NCBI RefSeq assembly: GCF_024448955.1
Contig: NZ_JAMOIH010000002.1
Location: forward strand, 186,001-250,000
Origin: Stutzerimonas stutzeri
GTDB taxonomy: Bacteria > Pseudomonadota > Gammaproteobacteria > Pseudomonadales > Pseudomonadaceae
Length of the DNA: 64,000 nt
Direction: 5' to 3'
Shown piece by piece: positions 29,546 to 39,523 of the stretch (position 1 is the first letter of the stretch; each line of letters opens with the position of its first letter). The translations under genes and the position numbers were made by a program. The notes under the pieces were generated by a model. That model was given only the letters and a program-made list of their open reading frames with translations, ran no database searches and was not told the origin of the DNA.

Positions 29546-31291
29546 TCAGAACTGCAGCGACGGGCCTGGTTTTTCGCCTTCCGGGAACCTCAGTCCGACC
29601 TTGCGGACTTCCCCCTGCTCCATGGCGGCAATCGTCCAGGTCAGGCCGCTCCACTCGATATAGTCGCCAATGACCGGTTTGCCGCCGACACGCTCGGTAA
29701 TGAACCGGCCTATCTGTTGATGTTCATCTACATCACCCAGCTTCAAGCCATACAGCGCAGCGAGAGCGCCCATCTCGGCTTCGCTTTCGAGAATGAAGTC
29801 ACCGAAGAACCGCATGTCGCGGCCCCGTTGCGGCGCCTGGCTGAACAGTTTGCCGAGTGCCGGCAGATCTTCTTCATGGCCGATGACGCAAAGGATGTCA
29901 TCGACCTGCAGCCGCGTACTGCCGGACGGGTGCAGCAGCGCCCTGCCACGGAATAGCGCGGCAATCCGCGTGCCTTCGGGCATCTTTAGTTCGCGCAGGG
30001 CCGCCCCGACACACCACTTGCTGGCGCTCAGGCGATAGATGAACAGCTCCCACTGGCTGGTGGGGTGGACTTGCAGACCGGTGCGCGAAATTGGCGATGG
30101 TGAAGGCGGAACTTCGACCTTGGCTTTTTTTGCCGCCCAGCCGAGCGTGGTGCCCTGCAACAGCAGCGAGACCAGCACGATGAAGAACGCCACGTTGAAA
30201 AATAGCTGCGCATTGTCCAGGCCGGCAACAAGTGGAAACACAGCGAGAATTACCGGCACCGCGCCGCGCAGGCCGATCCAGGAAATGAACAGGCGCTCGC
30301 GTAGATTGAAACTCCTGAACGGCAGCAGGCCAATGAACACCGAGAGCGGGCGGGCGAACAGGATCATCCACAACGACAGGAGCAGGGCGGGAACGGCGAT
30401 GGGCAGCAGCTCGCTGGGCGTTAGCAGCAGTCCGAGTACGAGGAACATGCCGATCTGGCTGAGCCAGGCCAGGCCGTCGAACATGTGCAGAATGCCGTAG
30501 CGGTTGCGAATCGGACGGTTGCCCAGCAGCAAGCCGCAGACGTACACGGCCATGATCCCGCTGCCGCCCGCCGCGCCGGATAAGGCGTAGATCATGATGC
30601 CGCCAGCCACGGCCAGCAGCGGATAGAGGCCATCGGCGACGGAGAGGCGATTGATCAGATGCAGCAGCAGCCAGCCGCCGGCCAGGCCGAGCAGAATACC
30701 GATACCGAACTGCTGAATCAGGCTGATCAGCACGGTCCAGGTGAATGAGGTTTCCCCCGAGGCGATCATGCTGATCAGGGTGACGGTAAGGAACATCGCC
30801 ATCGGATCGTTGCTGCCCGATTCGATTTCCAGTGTGGGCCCGACGCGTTCGTTGAGACCTTTGCCGTTGAGCAGGTTGAATACCACCGCGGCGTCGGTGG
30901 AGCCGACGATAGCGCCGATCAACAGACCTTCGATCAGGCGCAGGTCGAATAGCCAGGCAGCCGCTATACCGGTCAGGCCGGAGGTGATCGCCACGCCGAG
31001 GGTGGCCAGCGACATCGATGGCCAGAGCGCGACGCGGAAGGTGGCCTTGCGTGTTCGCATTCCGCCGTCGAGCAGAATCACCGCCAGCGCCAGGTTGCTG
31101 ATGATGAAGGCGAGCCGGTAATCCTCGAAGACGATGCCGCCAATACCATCGACTCCAGCCAGCATGCCGACACCGAGGACGATGACCAGGATCGGCACGC
31201 CCAGGCGCGCGGACAAAGAGCTCATCAGGATACTGGCAGCAACCAACAGGGCACCGACGAAAAAAAGGTGGTTGATGTTGCCGACGTCCAA
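29546..31291 (-). CDS. nhaP2: K+/H+ antiporter, NhaP2/CvrA family
   Basis: A 581-residue CPA1 antiporter: about 12 transmembrane helices (residues 5-390), with [35 protein letters not shown] and [15 protein letters not shown], the last carrying the ND of the ion-binding site. A TrkA-C domain (about 400-490) and a CorC/HlyC-type C-terminal domain ([20 protein letters not shown]...[17 protein letters not shown]) complete the NhaP2 layout. The start is a TTG at 31291 preceded by GGAG; it matches the usual N-terminus [18 protein letters not shown]. It should export potassium in exchange for protons. It lies upstream of mscK in the same direction, about 110 bases apart, so ion and turgor functions cluster here. 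Confidence 0.94.
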   Translation of the reverse strand: MDVGNINHLFFVGALLVAASILMSSLSARLGVPILVIVLGVGMLAGVDGIGGIVFEDYRLAFIISNLALAVILLDGGMRTRKATFRVALWPSMSLATLGVAITSGLTGIAAAWLFDLRLIEGLLIGAIVGSTDAAVVFNLLNGKGLNERVGPTLEIESGSNDPMAMFLTVTLISMIASGETSFTWTVLISLIQQFGIGILLGLAGGWLLLHLINRLSVADGLYPLLAVAGGIMIYALSGAAGGSGIMAVYVCGLLLGNRPIRNRYGILHMFDGLAWLSQIGMFLVLGLLLTPSELLPIAVPALLLSLWMILFARPLSVFIGLLPFRSFNLRERLFISWIGLRGAVPVILAVFPLVAGLDNAQLFFNVAFFIVLVSLLLQGTTLGWAAKKAKVEVPPSPSPISRTGLQVHPTSQWELFIYRLSASKWCVGAALRELKMPEGTRIAALFRGRALLHPSGSTRLQVDDILCVIGHEEDLPALGKLFSQAPQRGRDMRFFGDFILESEAEMGALAALYGLKLGDVDEHQQIGRFITERVGGKPVIGDYIEWSGLTWTIAAMEQGEVRKVGLRFPEGEKPGPSLQF

Positions 31292-31377
31292 GTGCGGTCT
31301 CCGAGAAAAGCGAGTTTCCCGGCAGTTTATGCACGGGACATGCCAGCGATTCTAACCCGATGATTTGACGGGCTGTC

Positions 31378-31408
31378 AAAAAAAATGCCCCTTGTGCTAA
31401 GAGGCATT
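31378..31408 (-). terminator. Terminator of the acyl-CoA dehydrogenase gene
   Basis: On the minus strand AATGCCTC and GGGGCATT arms around TTAGCACAA are followed by a run of eight Ts. It lies about 120 bases downstream of the stop at 31526. Confidence 0.75.
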
Positions 31409-31525
31409 CATCGAGCGCTTCGTGATGGTGGCGGCTGGCTTTGAGGCTCTGTCTCGGTTTATCGGAATGGTCGCTAGAGCTTCGGCGACACCGCCCAGTG
31501 CGGTGCGCGGGAAGCGGAAACCGAC

Positions 31526-33328
31526 CTAGAACCAGCTGTCGTCCATCGTCAGGCAGGTATCGTCGCGCGCGTCCAGCAGGTTCAGCTCGTGCTGGCAACC
31601 CGGCACTTCCCAGGTCAGAAAGTAGCGCGCGGCCTGCTGCTTGCCTTTGTAGAAATCGACGTCGGAAGGATTGCCTGCCGCAAGCCCCTGTTCAGCGCGA
31701 ATCGCCTGTTCCAGCCAGCGCCAGCCGATCACGGTGTGTCCGAAGACTTTCAGATACAGCGCGGAATTGGCCAGCGCCAGATTGACCTTGCCGGCCATCA
31801 GGTCGCCCAGCAGTGCCTGGGTGACCGCGGTCAGGCGCGCGACCAGCTGTTGCAACGGTTCGCGCAACGGCTCCAGCGATGGGTATTCGGCGGCGCGTGC
31901 GCAGCAGTTCTGGATCAGCCCGAGCAACTGGCGCAGGCCGGCGCCCTTGTTCTGCATCAACTTGCGGCCCAGCAGATCCAGAGACTGAATGCCATGGGTG
32001 CCTTCGTGAATCGGATTCAGACGATTGTCGCGGTAGTACTGCTCCACCGGATATTCGCGGGTATAACCGTGGCCGCCGAGGATCTGGATCGCCAGTTCGT
32101 TGGCCTTCAGGCAGAACTCCGAAGGCCAGGATTTGACGATGGGGGTGAGCAAGTCGAGCAGCTCGGCGGCGTTGCGTCGTTCGTCCTCGCTTTCAGCGGT
32201 GTGCTCGTCATCCACCAGCCGCGCGGCATACAGGCCCAGATCGAAGGCGCCCTCGACGTAGGCTTTCTGCGTCAGCAGCATGCGCTTGATGTCGGTGTGC
32301 TCGATGATCGGCACCTGCGCCGAGACGGGATCCTTGCCGTCCGGCAGTCGGCCCTGCGGGCGCTCGCGGGCGTAGTTCAGCGAGTACAGATAGCCCGCGT
32401 AGCCGAGCATGATGGCGCCCATGCCGACGCCGATGCGCGCCTCGTTCATCATTTGGAACATGTAGGCCAGGCCCTTGTGCGGCTCGCCCACGAGATAACC
32501 CACACAATTGCCGTTATCGCCGAAGTTCAGCGCCGTACTGGTGGTGCCGCGCCAGCCCATCTTGTGGAACAGGCCGGCCAGCAGCACGTCGTTGCGCTCG
32601 CCGAGGCTGCCGTCATCCTTGACCAGGAATTTCGGCACGATAAACAGGCTGATGCCTTTCACACCGGCCGGCGCATCCGGCAGCTTGGCCAGCACCATAT
32701 GCACGATGTTTTCGGACAGCGGGTGATCGCCGCCGGAAATGAAGATCTTGTTGCCTTTCAGGCGATAGCTGCCGTCGCCGGCCGGCTCGGCGCGGGTGCG
32801 GATATCCGACAGCGATGAGCCGGCATGCGGCTCGGTGAGCGCCATGGTGCCAAAGAAACGACCCTCGATCATCGGCTGCAAAAAGCGCTGCTTTTGCTCT
32901 TCCGAACCAAAGGTTTCGATCAGATGCGCCGCGCCCATGGTCAGCATCGGATAGGAGCTGGTGGCGATGTTGGCCGACTGGAAATGCGCGAAGCAGGCCC
33001 GCGATAGCAGGTTTGGCAACTGCATGCCGCTATCTTCGAAGCTGCGCTGGGCATTGTGGAATCCGGCCTCGATGAAGGCGTCCACCGCCGGTTTGACCTC
33101 GGGAATCAGCACCGCCTCGCCGTTCTGGTAGAGCGGCTCGTTCTCGTCGGACTTGCGGTTGTGCGAAGCGAAGTATTTTTCCGCGATCTGGCGGGCGGTA
33201 CCCACGGCGGCATCGAAGGTCTCGCGGCTGTGGTCGGCGAAGCGTTCGCGGCGGGTCAGCGCTTCGGCATCGAGCACTTCGTAGAGCTCGAAGGCAAGGT
33301 TGCGTGGGCAAAGCAGCATCTCGGGCAT
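31526..33328 (-). CDS. Acyl-CoA dehydrogenase (FadE5-like, 600 residues)
   Basis: A long-form flavin acyl-CoA dehydrogenase catalysing the first step of beta-oxidation. It has [20 protein letters not shown] (FAD/substrate region), [40 protein letters not shown] and [16 protein letters not shown], where the Glu of EGT is the likely catalytic base. The C-terminal extension (about 470-600) is typical of this subfamily. It is a paralogue of the two dehydrogenases at 50270 and 53822 but more distant from them than they are from each other. The ATG has GGAGG about 8 bases upstream. Chain-length preference cannot be read from sequence. Confidence 0.94.
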   Translation of the reverse strand: MPEMLLCPRNLAFELYEVLDAEALTRRERFADHSRETFDAAVGTARQIAEKYFASHNRKSDENEPLYQNGEAVLIPEVKPAVDAFIEAGFHNAQRSFEDSGMQLPNLLSRACFAHFQSANIATSSYPMLTMGAAHLIETFGSEEQKQRFLQPMIEGRFFGTMALTEPHAGSSLSDIRTRAEPAGDGSYRLKGNKIFISGGDHPLSENIVHMVLAKLPDAPAGVKGISLFIVPKFLVKDDGSLGERNDVLLAGLFHKMGWRGTTSTALNFGDNGNCVGYLVGEPHKGLAYMFQMMNEARIGVGMGAIMLGYAGYLYSLNYARERPQGRLPDGKDPVSAQVPIIEHTDIKRMLLTQKAYVEGAFDLGLYAARLVDDEHTAESEDERRNAAELLDLLTPIVKSWPSEFCLKANELAIQILGGHGYTREYPVEQYYRDNRLNPIHEGTHGIQSLDLLGRKLMQNKGAGLRQLLGLIQNCCARAAEYPSLEPLREPLQQLVARLTAVTQALLGDLMAGKVNLALANSALYLKVFGHTVIGWRWLEQAIRAEQGLAAGNPSDVDFYKGKQQAARYFLTWEVPGCQHELNLLDARDDTCLTMDDSWF

Positions 33329-33438
33329 GGGGTGTCCTCCGTTTTATGGGCCGGAGTCTAAGGAGGTGGCGAGAGAGCTGCCTAGCACCATACATTCGAG
33401 TGATGGAGCGACACAGCGGTCTGAGCCGGGCTGTTGCG

Positions 33439-34341
33439 TCAGTGAGACCGGTCGCGGAAATAGCCCAGCAACGTTGCAAGATGCCCATCGCCGATACCGG
33501 CATCGGTCAGATGCTGGGCTGCGTGCGCCAGATGCTGCTCGACGTGTTTGCGGGCCGCTTCCGGACCAAGCAGGGTGACCACGGTGCTCTTGCCTTCATC
33601 CTTGCCTGCGTCCTTGCCGCTTTGCTGAGGACTGTGCCCGTCGGCCAGGTCGTCGAGCAGCTGGAACGCCATGCCCAGCTCGGTAGCGAAGCCGTTCAGA
33701 TGGCGTGTGCAGTGGTTGCTCGCGCCCCCCAGCAGGGCGGCAAACTCCACCGCAGCGGTGAACAGTGGGCAGGTTTTTAGTCGATTGGCCTGGGCAACGG
33801 CCTCCAGTGGTCGGGGCCCTCGACCTTCGTGGAGGTCCTGATACTGCCCGCGGACCAGCCCCTGCGCACCGGTAGCCTGCGTCAGAAGGCATACCAGGCG
33901 ATTGCGAGTCGCATGATCGATGTCCTCCACGGATGCCGCTATACCAAAAGCATGGCTGAGCAGCGCAACGGAGCCCAGCACGGCCACATCTTCACCGAAC
34001 CGCAGGTGGATGGTGGGCTGCCCACGGCGTAGCTCGGCGTTATCCATACAGGGCATGTCATCCAGAAAGAGCGAGGCGGCGTGCACCATCTCCAACGCAC
34101 ATCCCAGGTCTAGTGCAGGCTCCAGACGATATTCCGGACGCAGATCCTTGAGAGCCAGAAGCAGCAGCAACGGCCGAATCCGCTTGCCGGGTGCCAAGGT
34201 GCCGTCACGCATGACGGTGCCGATGGCATCCTGCGGCGGGCATTGTGGCAGCCATAGACTTAGTCGGTCGTCGACCTGCCTGCGCAATGTGCCGAGTGTG
34301 AGCTCGAAATCCAGCTGCGTACTCGGCAATACGGTCGCCAT
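33439..34341 (-). CDS. crtE: Geranylgeranyl diphosphate synthase CrtE
   Basis: A 300-residue trans-prenyltransferase. It shows GKRIRPLLLLLAL, the first aspartate-rich motif DDMPCMDNAELRRGQPT and the second motif LLDDLADG, all needed for Mg-diphosphate binding. The position within a carotenoid cluster indicates C20 geranylgeranyl diphosphate as product. The start has AGGAGG 6 bases upstream. It is transcribed divergently from fni and the rest of the crt genes across 126 bases containing palindromic elements, unlike the Pantoea clusters, where crtE heads the same operon. Discrimination from farnesyl synthase (IspA) rests mainly on context. Confidence 0.93.
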   Translation of the reverse strand: MATVLPSTQLDFELTLGTLRRQVDDRLSLWLPQCPPQDAIGTVMRDGTLAPGKRIRPLLLLLALKDLRPEYRLEPALDLGCALEMVHAASLFLDDMPCMDNAELRRGQPTIHLRFGEDVAVLGSVALLSHAFGIAASVEDIDHATRNRLVCLLTQATGAQGLVRGQYQDLHEGRGPRPLEAVAQANRLKTCPLFTAAVEFAALLGGASNHCTRHLNGFATELGMAFQLLDDLADGHSPQQSGKDAGKDEGKSTVVTLLGPEAARKHVEQHLAHAAQHLTDAGIGDGHLATLLGYFRDRSH

Positions 34342-34381
34342 GCCGACCTCCTGTATCGATTATCGGGAGAATTGTTGTGTT

Positions 34382-34441
34382 ACTTATACAAGTTGTTAAC
34401 CCTGTACAAGTCCAGGCACTTTTATTGACTACGCTCGTCAA
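34382..34441. promoter_or_regulatory. Divergent crtE/fni control region with palindromic elements
   Basis: Between the divergent genes lie ACTTATACAAGT (34382-34393), a near palindrome, and CTGTACAAGT (34402-34411). These give a direct repeat TRTACAAGT with an 18-base period. A TTGAC-N7-GTCAA inverted repeat follows (34425-34441). A TATAAG on the minus strand inside the first palindrome could be the crtE -10 element. Such spacing and symmetry would suit a MerR-family (for example LitR/CarH-like) repressor of carotenoid genes, but no regulator gene is present in the window. Confidence 0.45.
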
Positions 34442-34467
34442 CATAAGGTCATCAAACGAGGCGCCGC

Positions 34468-35517
34468 ATGAGCAGAGAACTCTTTTCAGAACGTAAAAAC
34501 GAACATCTGGATATCGTTCTCGATCCGCGTCGCGCCTGCACTAAGGTAGAGGCGGGCTTCGCGGCTTTGACGTTCGAGCACTGCGCGTTGCCAGAGTTGC
34601 GTCTGGACGACATCGATATCCGCAGCTCGCTATGTGGCCGAACGCTGATGGCACCCATGCTGATCAGCTCCATGACTGGCGGCGCGGCGCGGGCTACGCA
34701 GATCAATCGCAATCTAGCCGAAGCCGCCGAGGCGCTGGGTATCGCGTTGGCGGTCGGGTCGCAACGCATCGCGCTGGAAACCGGTGCCGATCAAGGCCTG
34801 ACACGGCAATTGCGGCAACTGGCTCCATCTATTCCACTGTTGGCGAATTTCGGCGCGGCGCAACTGGTAGCTGGCTACGGGCTGGACGAGGCGCAGCGGG
34901 CGGTCGACATGATCGAAGCCGACGCCCTGATCATTCATTTCAATCCGTTGCAGGAAGCCGTGCAGAAGGGCGGTGATCGCGATTGGCGCGGCGTGCTCGA
35001 CGCAATCGAGGTGCTGGCATCACGCTTGCCGGTGCCGCTGGTGGTCAAGGAGGTCGGTGCGGGTATCTCCGCCTCCGTGGCGCGCCGGTTGCTGGACGCG
35101 GGGGCTTCGGTCATCGACGTCGCAGGCGCTGGCGGCACCAGTTGGGCCGCGGTCGAGGCCGAGCGGGCGGCGGATTCCAGTCAGCGTGCAGTGGCGCAGG
35201 CGTTTGCCGGCTGGGGCATTCCAACGGCGCAAGCGATCGCTGAGGTGCGGCGGGCTTGCCCCGATGCACAACTGATCGCATCGGGCGGCATTCGCGACGG
35301 CATCGATGCGGCCAAGGCCATTCGCCTCGGCGCCGATCTGGTCGGGCAGGCGGCCGGTGTGCTCGACGCCGCGTTGATCGGGCCGGACGCTGTAATCGAA
35401 CATTTCCAGGTGCTGATCCAACAGCTGCGTATCGCCTGCTTCTGCACTGGCTCGGCGGATCTGTCGGCTTTGACTCGGGCACCGTTGTTGCCAGCTTTCG
35501 ATCCGTTCACGGTCTGA
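34468..35517 (+). CDS. fni: Type 2 isopentenyl-diphosphate isomerase
   Basis: A 349-residue FMN/NADPH-dependent isomerase interconverting isopentenyl and dimethylallyl diphosphate. It opens with the family motif RKNEHLDI and includes [51 protein letters not shown] and [20 protein letters not shown], the last two forming the FMN phosphate-binding region. It is first gene of fni-crtX-crtY-crtI-crtB and raises the dimethylallyl supply for CrtE, the same role idi has in Pantoea crt clusters. GAGG lies 7 bases before the ATG. Confidence 0.95.
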   Translation: MSRELFSERKNEHLDIVLDPRRACTKVEAGFAALTFEHCALPELRLDDIDIRSSLCGRTLMAPMLISSMTGGAARATQINRNLAEAAEALGIALAVGSQRIALETGADQGLTRQLRQLAPSIPLLANFGAAQLVAGYGLDEAQRAVDMIEADALIIHFNPLQEAVQKGGDRDWRGVLDAIEVLASRLPVPLVVKEVGAGISASVARRLLDAGASVIDVAGAGGTSWAAVEAERAADSSQRAVAQAFAGWGIPTAQAIAEVRRACPDAQLIASGGIRDGIDAAKAIRLGADLVGQAAGVLDAALIGPDAVIEHFQVLIQQLRIACFCTGSADLSALTRAPLLPAFDPFTV

Positions 35518-35560
35518 TGCGAACCCAGCGACAAGCCGCTCGCCGGCACGGTGCGTTTCG

Positions 35561-36850
35561 ATGACTCATTTCGCGGTTATCGCGCCGCCGTTTCATAGCC
35601 ACCTGCGTGCCATGGAGGCGATCGGCGCTGAGCTGATTTCCCGCGGGCATCGGGTGACGGTCGTGCAGCAGGCGGATGTCGCCGTCGCGTTGCGCCATCC
35701 GCAGCTTGGTTTTGTCCCCATCGGCACTGCTTCGCATCCGCCTGGTTCGCTTCAGCAAGTGATCGAGCGCGCTGCGCGGCCTGGCGGCCCTTGGGGTATA
35801 CGCCGCGTGATCGCCGACATGGCTGCAGCGACCGAAATGTTTTGCCAAGACGCGCCGGCCGTGCTGCGTGCGATCGGTGCCGAGGCCATCATCGCGGATC
35901 AAATGGAGGCTGCCGGTGGGCTGGTAGCCGAGCATCTCGGGTTGCCGTTCGTTTCGGTCGCCTGTGCATTGCCGGTCAACAGGGAGGCGTTGGTGCCGCT
36001 GCCGGTCATGCCTTGGCGTTATCGGCCCACTCCTTGGGGCGAGCAGCTGAACCTGCACAGCAGCCGCGTCTACGATCGGGCGATGCATGTCCACGCCGAA
36101 GTAATCTCGCGCTATGCGGCGCAATTCGGCCTGTCGCCGCGTCAACGCCTCGATGAATGCCTGTCGCCGTTGCTGCAGTTGAGTCAGACGGTCACAGGTT
36201 TCGACTTTCCACGCACTGCATTGCCAGAGCAGTTTCATGCCGTCGGCCCGCTGCGTCTGGCATTGGCAGCCGAACCGGCGCTGGAAATACCGATCGCTAG
36301 CGGAAGACCGTTCGTGTTTGCCTCTTTGGGCACGCTACAGGGCGACCGCTTCGGCCTGTTCCAGCGAATAGCCGAGGCCTGCCGCGAGCTCGACGCGCAG
36401 CTGCTGATCGCTCATTGCGGCCGCCTTCATGCACAGCAGGAAAGTCGGTTGCTGAATGCTGGCGCCAGCTGGGTCACCGACTTCGCGCCGCAGCGTGCCG
36501 TGTTGGCAAGAGCCGACGCGCTGATCACCCATGCCGGCCTGAATACCGTACTCGACGCGCTGGAAGCCGGCGTGCCGAGCCTGGCCCTGCCGATTGCCTT
36601 CGATCAGCCCGGCGCCGCCGCACGTGTGGTTCATGCGGGCGTGGGGCTGAAGCTCGATCCTCGCCTGGCCAGTCGACGACGTATCGTGCAGGCGCTGAAA
36701 CAGCTGTTGCGTGAGCCACGATTTGCACAGCGGGCGCGAAACCTGGGCGATGAGGTTCGCGCCGCTGGTGGCGCGCCGCGCGCCGCGCAGCTGATGGAGG
36801 ACGTGCTAGGAATCGAATCGCCGGTCCCTCGAGGCGTCGAGCATGGCTGA
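35561..36850 (+). CDS. crtX: Zeaxanthin glucosyltransferase CrtX
   Basis: A 429-residue GT1-family glycosyltransferase. The N-terminal PPFHSHLRAMEAIGAELISRGH matches CrtX, and the C-terminal donor-binding region has FASLGTLQGDRFGLF, VTDFAPQRAVLARADALITH and AGLNTVLDALEAGVPSLALP with FDQPGAAARV. It transfers glucose from UDP-glucose to zeaxanthin hydroxyls. Its 3' end overlaps crtY by 8 bases, so translation is coupled. Presence of CrtX together with CrtZ predicts zeaxanthin mono- or diglucoside as the end product. Confidence 0.94.
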   Translation: MTHFAVIAPPFHSHLRAMEAIGAELISRGHRVTVVQQADVAVALRHPQLGFVPIGTASHPPGSLQQVIERAARPGGPWGIRRVIADMAAATEMFCQDAPAVLRAIGAEAIIADQMEAAGGLVAEHLGLPFVSVACALPVNREALVPLPVMPWRYRPTPWGEQLNLHSSRVYDRAMHVHAEVISRYAAQFGLSPRQRLDECLSPLLQLSQTVTGFDFPRTALPEQFHAVGPLRLALAAEPALEIPIASGRPFVFASLGTLQGDRFGLFQRIAEACRELDAQLLIAHCGRLHAQQESRLLNAGASWVTDFAPQRAVLARADALITHAGLNTVLDALEAGVPSLALPIAFDQPGAAARVVHAGVGLKLDPRLASRRRIVQALKQLLREPRFAQRARNLGDEVRAAGGAPRAAQLMEDVLGIESPVPRGVEHG

Positions 36851-38006
36851 TGCGGACCTGATCCTCGTCGGCGGTGGGCTGGCCAATGGGCTGCTGGCGC
36901 TGCGCCTGCGCCAACGGCGCCCAGACTTGCGACTGCTGATTTTGGAACAGGGCGAAACGCTGGGTGGCAATCACACCTGGTCCTTTCACGAGCATGACCT
37001 GACATCCGCGCAACAGGCCTGGCTGGAACCGCTGGTAGGTCATCGCTGGCCGTGCTACGACGTGATCTTTCCAGGCCTCCAGAGGCGTCTGGACAGCGGT
37101 TATGCCAGCATCTTCTCGCAGCGTTTTCATCGAAGCCTCATGGCCGAACTGGGCGACGGCATGCGTCTGCGCACCGAAGTTGCAAAGGTGGAGCCGCAGC
37201 GGGTACAGCTGGCGTCGGGGGAAACTCTGCATGCCGGCGCGGTGATCGATGGGCGTGGCGTGCGCCGTAGCCATCAGCTGGCACTGGGCTTTCAGAAATT
37301 CCTCGGCCAGGAGCTGCGCCTGCAGCAGCCCCATGGCTTGCAAGCGCCGATCATCATGGATGCCAGCGTTGCCCAGCAGGACGGCTATCGCTTTGTGTAT
37401 GTGTTGCCGTTCAGCGCAGACACCCTGCTGATCGAAGACACCTATTACGCCGACGGTGATGCCGTGGCGCTCGATACGCTGCGAAACAACATCGAGCGCT
37501 ATGCCAGTGCGCAAGGTTGGGCCGTCGCCGAAGTGCTGCGCGAAGAACAGGGCGTGCTGCCCATCGTGCTCTCCGGTGACCTGCCGGCATTCTGGGATGA
37601 AGCGCGGGGCGTGCCACAGAGCGGGTTGTCGGCGGCCTTGTTTCATCCCACCACGGGTTACTCGCTGCCCGATGCGGTGCGCCTGGCCGATCACCTGCTC
37701 GCGCTGGACCGTTGGGATGCCGCTGGCCTGTTCGCGGCCATCCGCGCCTATTCCCTGGCCCAGTGGCGGCAGCGCGGATTCTTCCGGTTGCTCAATCGCA
37801 TGCTGTTCATGGCCGGCCCGGCGGATCGCCGCTGGGCTGTCATGCAGCGTTTCTATCGTCTGCGCGAACCGTTAATTCAGCGCTTCTATGCGGCCAACCT
37901 GACCACCTGGGACCGATTGCGCATTGTCTCGGGCAAACCTCCCGTACCGGTAGGGGAGGCGCTCAGAGCGCTGGCCGCCGGTAATCTGCACAAGGACAAG
38001 CAATGA
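36843..38006 (+). CDS. crtY: Lycopene beta-cyclase CrtY
   Basis: A 387-residue flavoprotein converting lycopene to beta-carotene. The N-terminal ADLILVGGGLANGLLALRL is the dinucleotide-binding fold; GGNHTWSFHEHDL, VIDGRGVR, FQKFLGQELRL and VLPFSADTLLIEDTYY are typical CrtY blocks, and FHPTTGYSLPDAVRLAD lies near the C-terminus. It overlaps crtX by 8 and crtI by 4 bases. The length equals that of the proteobacterial CrtY group and not the heterodimeric CrtYcd type. Confidence 0.95.
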   Translation: MADADLILVGGGLANGLLALRLRQRRPDLRLLILEQGETLGGNHTWSFHEHDLTSAQQAWLEPLVGHRWPCYDVIFPGLQRRLDSGYASIFSQRFHRSLMAELGDGMRLRTEVAKVEPQRVQLASGETLHAGAVIDGRGVRRSHQLALGFQKFLGQELRLQQPHGLQAPIIMDASVAQQDGYRFVYVLPFSADTLLIEDTYYADGDAVALDTLRNNIERYASAQGWAVAEVLREEQGVLPIVLSGDLPAFWDEARGVPQSGLSAALFHPTTGYSLPDAVRLADHLLALDRWDAAGLFAAIRAYSLAQWRQRGFFRLLNRMLFMAGPADRRWAVMQRFYRLREPLIQRFYAANLTTWDRLRIVSGKPPVPVGEALRALAAGNLHKDKQ

Positions 38007-39523
38007 ACGAAATAGCGGGCGGTGTAGCCAAGCGGGCCGTGGTGATTGGCGCCGGTTTTGGCGGCCTTGCGCTGGCAATCCGCCTGCAGCGCAGCGGCGT
38101 GCAGACCTCCCTGGTGGAAAAGCGCGACAAGCCGGGCGGCCGCGCCTACGTCTATCACGACCAGGGCTTTACCTTCGATGCAGGCCCGACGGTGATTACC
38201 GATCCGCCAGCCCTGGAAGAACTCTTCACCGGTGCCGGCAAGCGCATGGCCGATTACGTCGAGCTGCTGCCGGTCAGCCCGTTCTACCGGCTGTGCTGGG
38301 AAGACGGCTACAGCTTCGATTACGTCAACGACCAGGCGGCGCTGGACCGGCAAATCCATGCGCTCAGTCCGAAGGATGTTGCCGGCTATCAGCGCTTTCT
38401 TGCCTATTCCCGCGCGGTGTATGAAGAGGGCTACGTCAAGCTCGGCACCGTGCCTTTCCTATCATTTCGCAGCATGGTCGGAGTGGCCCCGCAGCTGGCC
38501 AAACTACAGGCCTGGCGCAACGTGTACAGCATGGTGGCGCGCTTCGTCGAGAATGACCGGCTGCGTCAGGCACTGTCCTTTCATTCGTTGCTGGTGGGCG
38601 GCAACCCGTTCGAAACCTCGTCGATCTATGCGCTGATTCACGCGCTGGAACGTCAGGGTGGCGTCTGGTTTCCGCGTGGTGGTACCGGCGCGCTGGTGCA
38701 TGGGATGGTCAGGTTGTTCGAAGACCTGGGTGGCAAATTGGAGCTGAATGCCGAGGTGGCGCGTATCGTACTGACGCAAGGGCGAGCGAGCGCAGTGATC
38801 ACACATGACGGTCGGCGCTTCGACACCGACGCGGTAGCGTCCAATGCCGATGTGGTGAACACCTACAAGCAGCTGCTCGGCCACGAGCAGCGTGGCCGCG
38901 AAGAGGCGCAGCGGCTAAGTGGCAAGCGATTTTCGATGTCGCTGTTCGTCATTCATTTCGGCCTCAAGCGCCGGCATGAGCACTTGCAACATCACACGGT
39001 CTGTTTTGGTCCCCGCTACCGGGAGTTGATCGATGAAATCTTCAAACGTGAAACCCTGGCCGACGACTTTTCCCTCTATCTGCACGCGCCCTGCGTGACC
39101 GACCCATCGCTGGCGCCGGAGGGTTGTGCCAGCCACTACGTGTTGGCGCCAGTGCCGCACCTGGGCACGGCGGACATCGACTGGGCAGTTGAGGGGCCGA
39201 AATACCGCGACCGCATTTTCGAATATCTCGAGCGCCACTACATTCCGGGGCTGCGGGAGGACTTGGTCACCCATCGAATCTTCACGCCGCACGATTTCCG
39301 CGACGAGCTCAATGCGCATCTCGGCTCGGCGTTTTCGTTGGAGCCGATCCTGACCCAGAGCGCCTGGTTCCGTCCGCACAACCGCGATGACGTGATTCCC
39401 AACCTGTATATCGTCGGGGCTGGCACCCATCCCGGCGCAGGCGTGCCCGGCGTGGTGGGCTCGGCCAAGGCCACCGCCGGGTTGATGCTGGAGGACTTCA
39501 TGTTAGAGGGGCAGGCCGGATGA
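38003..39523 (+). CDS. crtI: Phytoene desaturase CrtI
   Basis: A 506-residue CrtI-type desaturase taking phytoene to lycopene. The FAD-binding motif VVIGAGFGGLALAIRLQRSG is followed by EKRDKPGGRAYVYHDQGFTFD and AGPTVITDP; the C-terminal signature is GTHPGAGVPGVVGSAKATAGLML, characteristic of bacterial CrtI. The ATG overlaps the crtY stop (ATGA) and the gene overlaps crtB in the same way, so all three should be expressed at matched levels. Confidence 0.96.
   Translation: MNEIAGGVAKRAVVIGAGFGGLALAIRLQRSGVQTSLVEKRDKPGGRAYVYHDQGFTFDAGPTVITDPPALEELFTGAGKRMADYVELLPVSPFYRLCWEDGYSFDYVNDQAALDRQIHALSPKDVAGYQRFLAYSRAVYEEGYVKLGTVPFLSFRSMVGVAPQLAKLQAWRNVYSMVARFVENDRLRQALSFHSLLVGGNPFETSSIYALIHALERQGGVWFPRGGTGALVHGMVRLFEDLGGKLELNAEVARIVLTQGRASAVITHDGRRFDTDAVASNADVVNTYKQLLGHEQRGREEAQRLSGKRFSMSLFVIHFGLKRRHEHLQHHTVCFGPRYRELIDEIFKRETLADDFSLYLHAPCVTDPSLAPEGCASHYVLAPVPHLGTADIDWAVEGPKYRDRIFEYLERHYIPGLREDLVTHRIFTPHDFRDELNAHLGSAFSLEPILTQSAWFRPHNRDDVIPNLYIVGAGTHPGAGVPGVVGSAKATAGLMLEDFMLEGQAG

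Noticed and set aside
29898..31598. Long minus-strand frame overlapping nhaP2 in another phase
   Set aside because: Arginine-rich, low-complexity translation overlapping a clear antiporter gene; not credible as coding.
31589..32818. 409-codon frame opposite the acyl-CoA dehydrogenase
   Set aside because: Composition (His/Gln/Val rich) is typical of the complementary strand of a GC-rich gene; the dehydrogenase motifs on the minus strand are unambiguous.
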